Origin: a candidate division CSSED10-310 bacterium | GTDB lineage: Bacteria; CSSED10-310 | Length of the DNA stretch: 40,101 nucleotides | Direction of reading: 5' to 3' | Assembly (NCBI GenBank): GCA_016927515.1 | Contig: JAFGMN010000015.1 | Coordinates: 1 to 40,101, forward strand | Shown: positions 38,936-40,101 of the stretch, in pieces | Position numbering within the stretch: position 1 is the stretch's first letter | How the letters are laid out: each line of letters starts with the position of its first letter | Program-made: the position numbers and the translations under genes | Notes under the pieces: generated by a model | Seen by the model: only the letters and a program-made list of their open reading frames with translations | The model's database searches: none | Told to the model about the DNA's origin: nothing

Positions 38936-39606
38936 TAGGACCGTCCTCCAAACCAACGCCGAACCATACCACCGAAAACGATTGCCCAGCATCCGGCCAG
39001 AATCACCGGCAGCGATGGATGATTCCATGGCGGCGGTCGCTCCGCTTGCCAGCGGGTTTTCAGCATGCGCAACACATCCAATCCGCGAACCCGGCACAGG
39101 ATTTTAAACGTCAGATCACCGGGTTGCGGCACACCGTCAATGGTCAAACCCCCATCGGGAAAACGCTCATGCATGTTGCGCCAGAACGTGATCTGCGTTG
39201 TTTCCGGCAGGCGTTCGCCCCGGAGTCGGAGGATACAGGGAGTACCTGGTGGTTGTTGAAAAGGCTCAAAACAAAAGGTTTTCCATCGATTATCTCGAAT
39301 AGAGGAAAGATCGATAACCAGGGGAGCGGGACCGACGGATCCAACAACCTGTCCCTTTGCCCGACGGCGGAATGTTCCAAGACGAAGCGCAACCGCCGAC
39401 ACCGGCCGATCAGGAAAAAGAAAGGTCTGAACCCATTCCGAATCGCGGGTCAGCGACGGCCCGGGCGAAGAATAGTTCGGCTGCGCGGCAGTCGGCACCA
39501 GGACCCCGTATAGCGGGATGAACAGAACGGGGAGCAGACCCAACACGCAGAAAAGGCACAACCGGATCCATGGCCAAACGTATTGCTTCACGTGATTCGA
39601 CGGCAT
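38935..39606 (-). CDS. Hypothetical membrane protein
   Basis: N- and C-terminal TM segments; TAATG 1-nt stop/start overlap with the next gene in the operon. Confidence 0.6.
   Translation of the reverse strand: MPSNHVKQYVWPWIRLCLFCVLGLLPVLFIPLYGVLVPTAAQPNYSSPGPSLTRDSEWVQTFLFPDRPVSAVALRLGTFRRRAKGQVVGSVGPAPLVIDLSSIRDNRWKTFCFEPFQQPPGTPCILRLRGERLPETTQITFWRNMHERFPDGGLTIDGVPQPGDLTFKILCRVRGLDVLRMLKTRWQAERPPPWNHPSLPVILAGCWAIVFGGMVRRWFGGRS
39346..39355 (-). repeat. GGGACAGGTT dispersed motif
   Basis: Codes G-Q-V. Confidence 0.9.
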
Positions 39607-39771
39607 CGTTGGTATCCTCTCCGCGCGCCGGTCCGGGTCACAGCAAAACGCTCCGGCTATCGGCTGAAAAGATCAAGAAACATTATTTTAAGGGGAAAAT
39701 TGAAAAATGAAAGGTGAAATCCTAGTGTATACGTGCCGCATTTCATCCAAACGGCTGGAAGGAGCGACCGC

Positions 39772-40101
39772 GTGAAAGGCATGACATTCGATCAGACTGA
39801 ACGATACCGGGGCGCCGGATTAATCCTGGATACATTTTTCAGGCAACCGGAGCGGCACCTCCGGCGAGTTTTAGATGTGGGTGGATATTTCCATACTCTG
39901 CATGGCGAAGAGCTGTTGCCTCTGCAGAAGATGTTTCCCGGCTTGGATAGTATCGTGGCGGACATTACCCCCTGCTCGCTCCCCGGGTATCACCGACTGA
40001 CACCCGGAAAACCGCTTCCCTTTGACAACCAGGAATTTGCTGTGACCATATGCATGGATGTATTGGAGCATGTTCCGCAGGATCAACGCGAGTCTTTTCT
40101 C
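39772..40101 (+). CDS. Class I SAM-dependent methyltransferase, truncated by window edge (missed by ORF track)
   Basis: GTG start with GGAAGGAG RBS; open frame VKGMTFDQTERYRGAGLILDTFF...RRVLDVGGYFHTLHGEELLPL...PLPFDNQEFAVTICMDVLEHVPQDQRESFL to window end. Confidence 0.8.
   Translation, partial: MKGMTFDQTERYRGAGLILDTFFRQPERHLRRVLDVGGYFHTLHGEELLPLQKMFPGLDSIVADITPCSLPGYHRLTPGKPLPFDNQEFAVTICMDVLEHVPQDQRESFL

Noticed and set aside
1528-39355. GGGACAGGTT as a KOPS/FtsK-type polar sequence
   Set aside because: Both orientations alternate along the window (10 vs 16) with no clear strand polarity; whole-chromosome data would be needed to revisit.
1528-39355. GGGACAGGTT as a CRISPR repeat or insertion-sequence end
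   Set aside because: Copies are irregularly spaced with unrelated flanks and lie inside intact reading frames; no array or paired inverted ends.

Overview
This 40.1 kb window is a gene-dense bacterial chromosomal segment with about 29 protein genes and one tRNA-Leu(CAA). The lineage is not identifiable with confidence.

Recognisable content:
- a calcineurin-like phosphoesterase with a CBM9-like tail
- PLP aminotransferases
- DUF4097-type and DUF2089-type proteins
- a radical SAM protein, a nucleoside phosphorylase and an MltD-like LysM transglycosylase
- an EamA transporter, a HAD phosphatase and a sulfotransferase
- an aminotransferase / isocitrate-homoisocitrate dehydrogenase / (homo)aconitase large and small subunit cluster
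- a RAYT/Y1-type transposase, an MBL hydrolase, an XRE regulator and a PknK-like kinase-ATPase-TPR protein
- two GT39-like membrane proteins flanking a gingipain-like C25 protease
- an OmpA/PKD protein and pyruvate kinase
- a 3-gene membrane/TPR operon and a truncated methyltransferase at the right edge

Two things stand out.
1. A 10-bp core, GGGACAGGTT (extended R-GGGACAGGTT-V), occurs 26 times exactly in 40 kb on both strands. Naive expectation is about 0.08. Most copies are inside genes, in all three frames and often at family-typical residues. The density and behaviour resemble DNA-uptake sequences or another genome-wide recognition site. A RAYT-like transposase in the window offers a second explanation.
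2. A SelW/Rdx-like selenoprotein with an in-frame UGA (CGEU motif) at 11414..11626 is missed by the ORF track.
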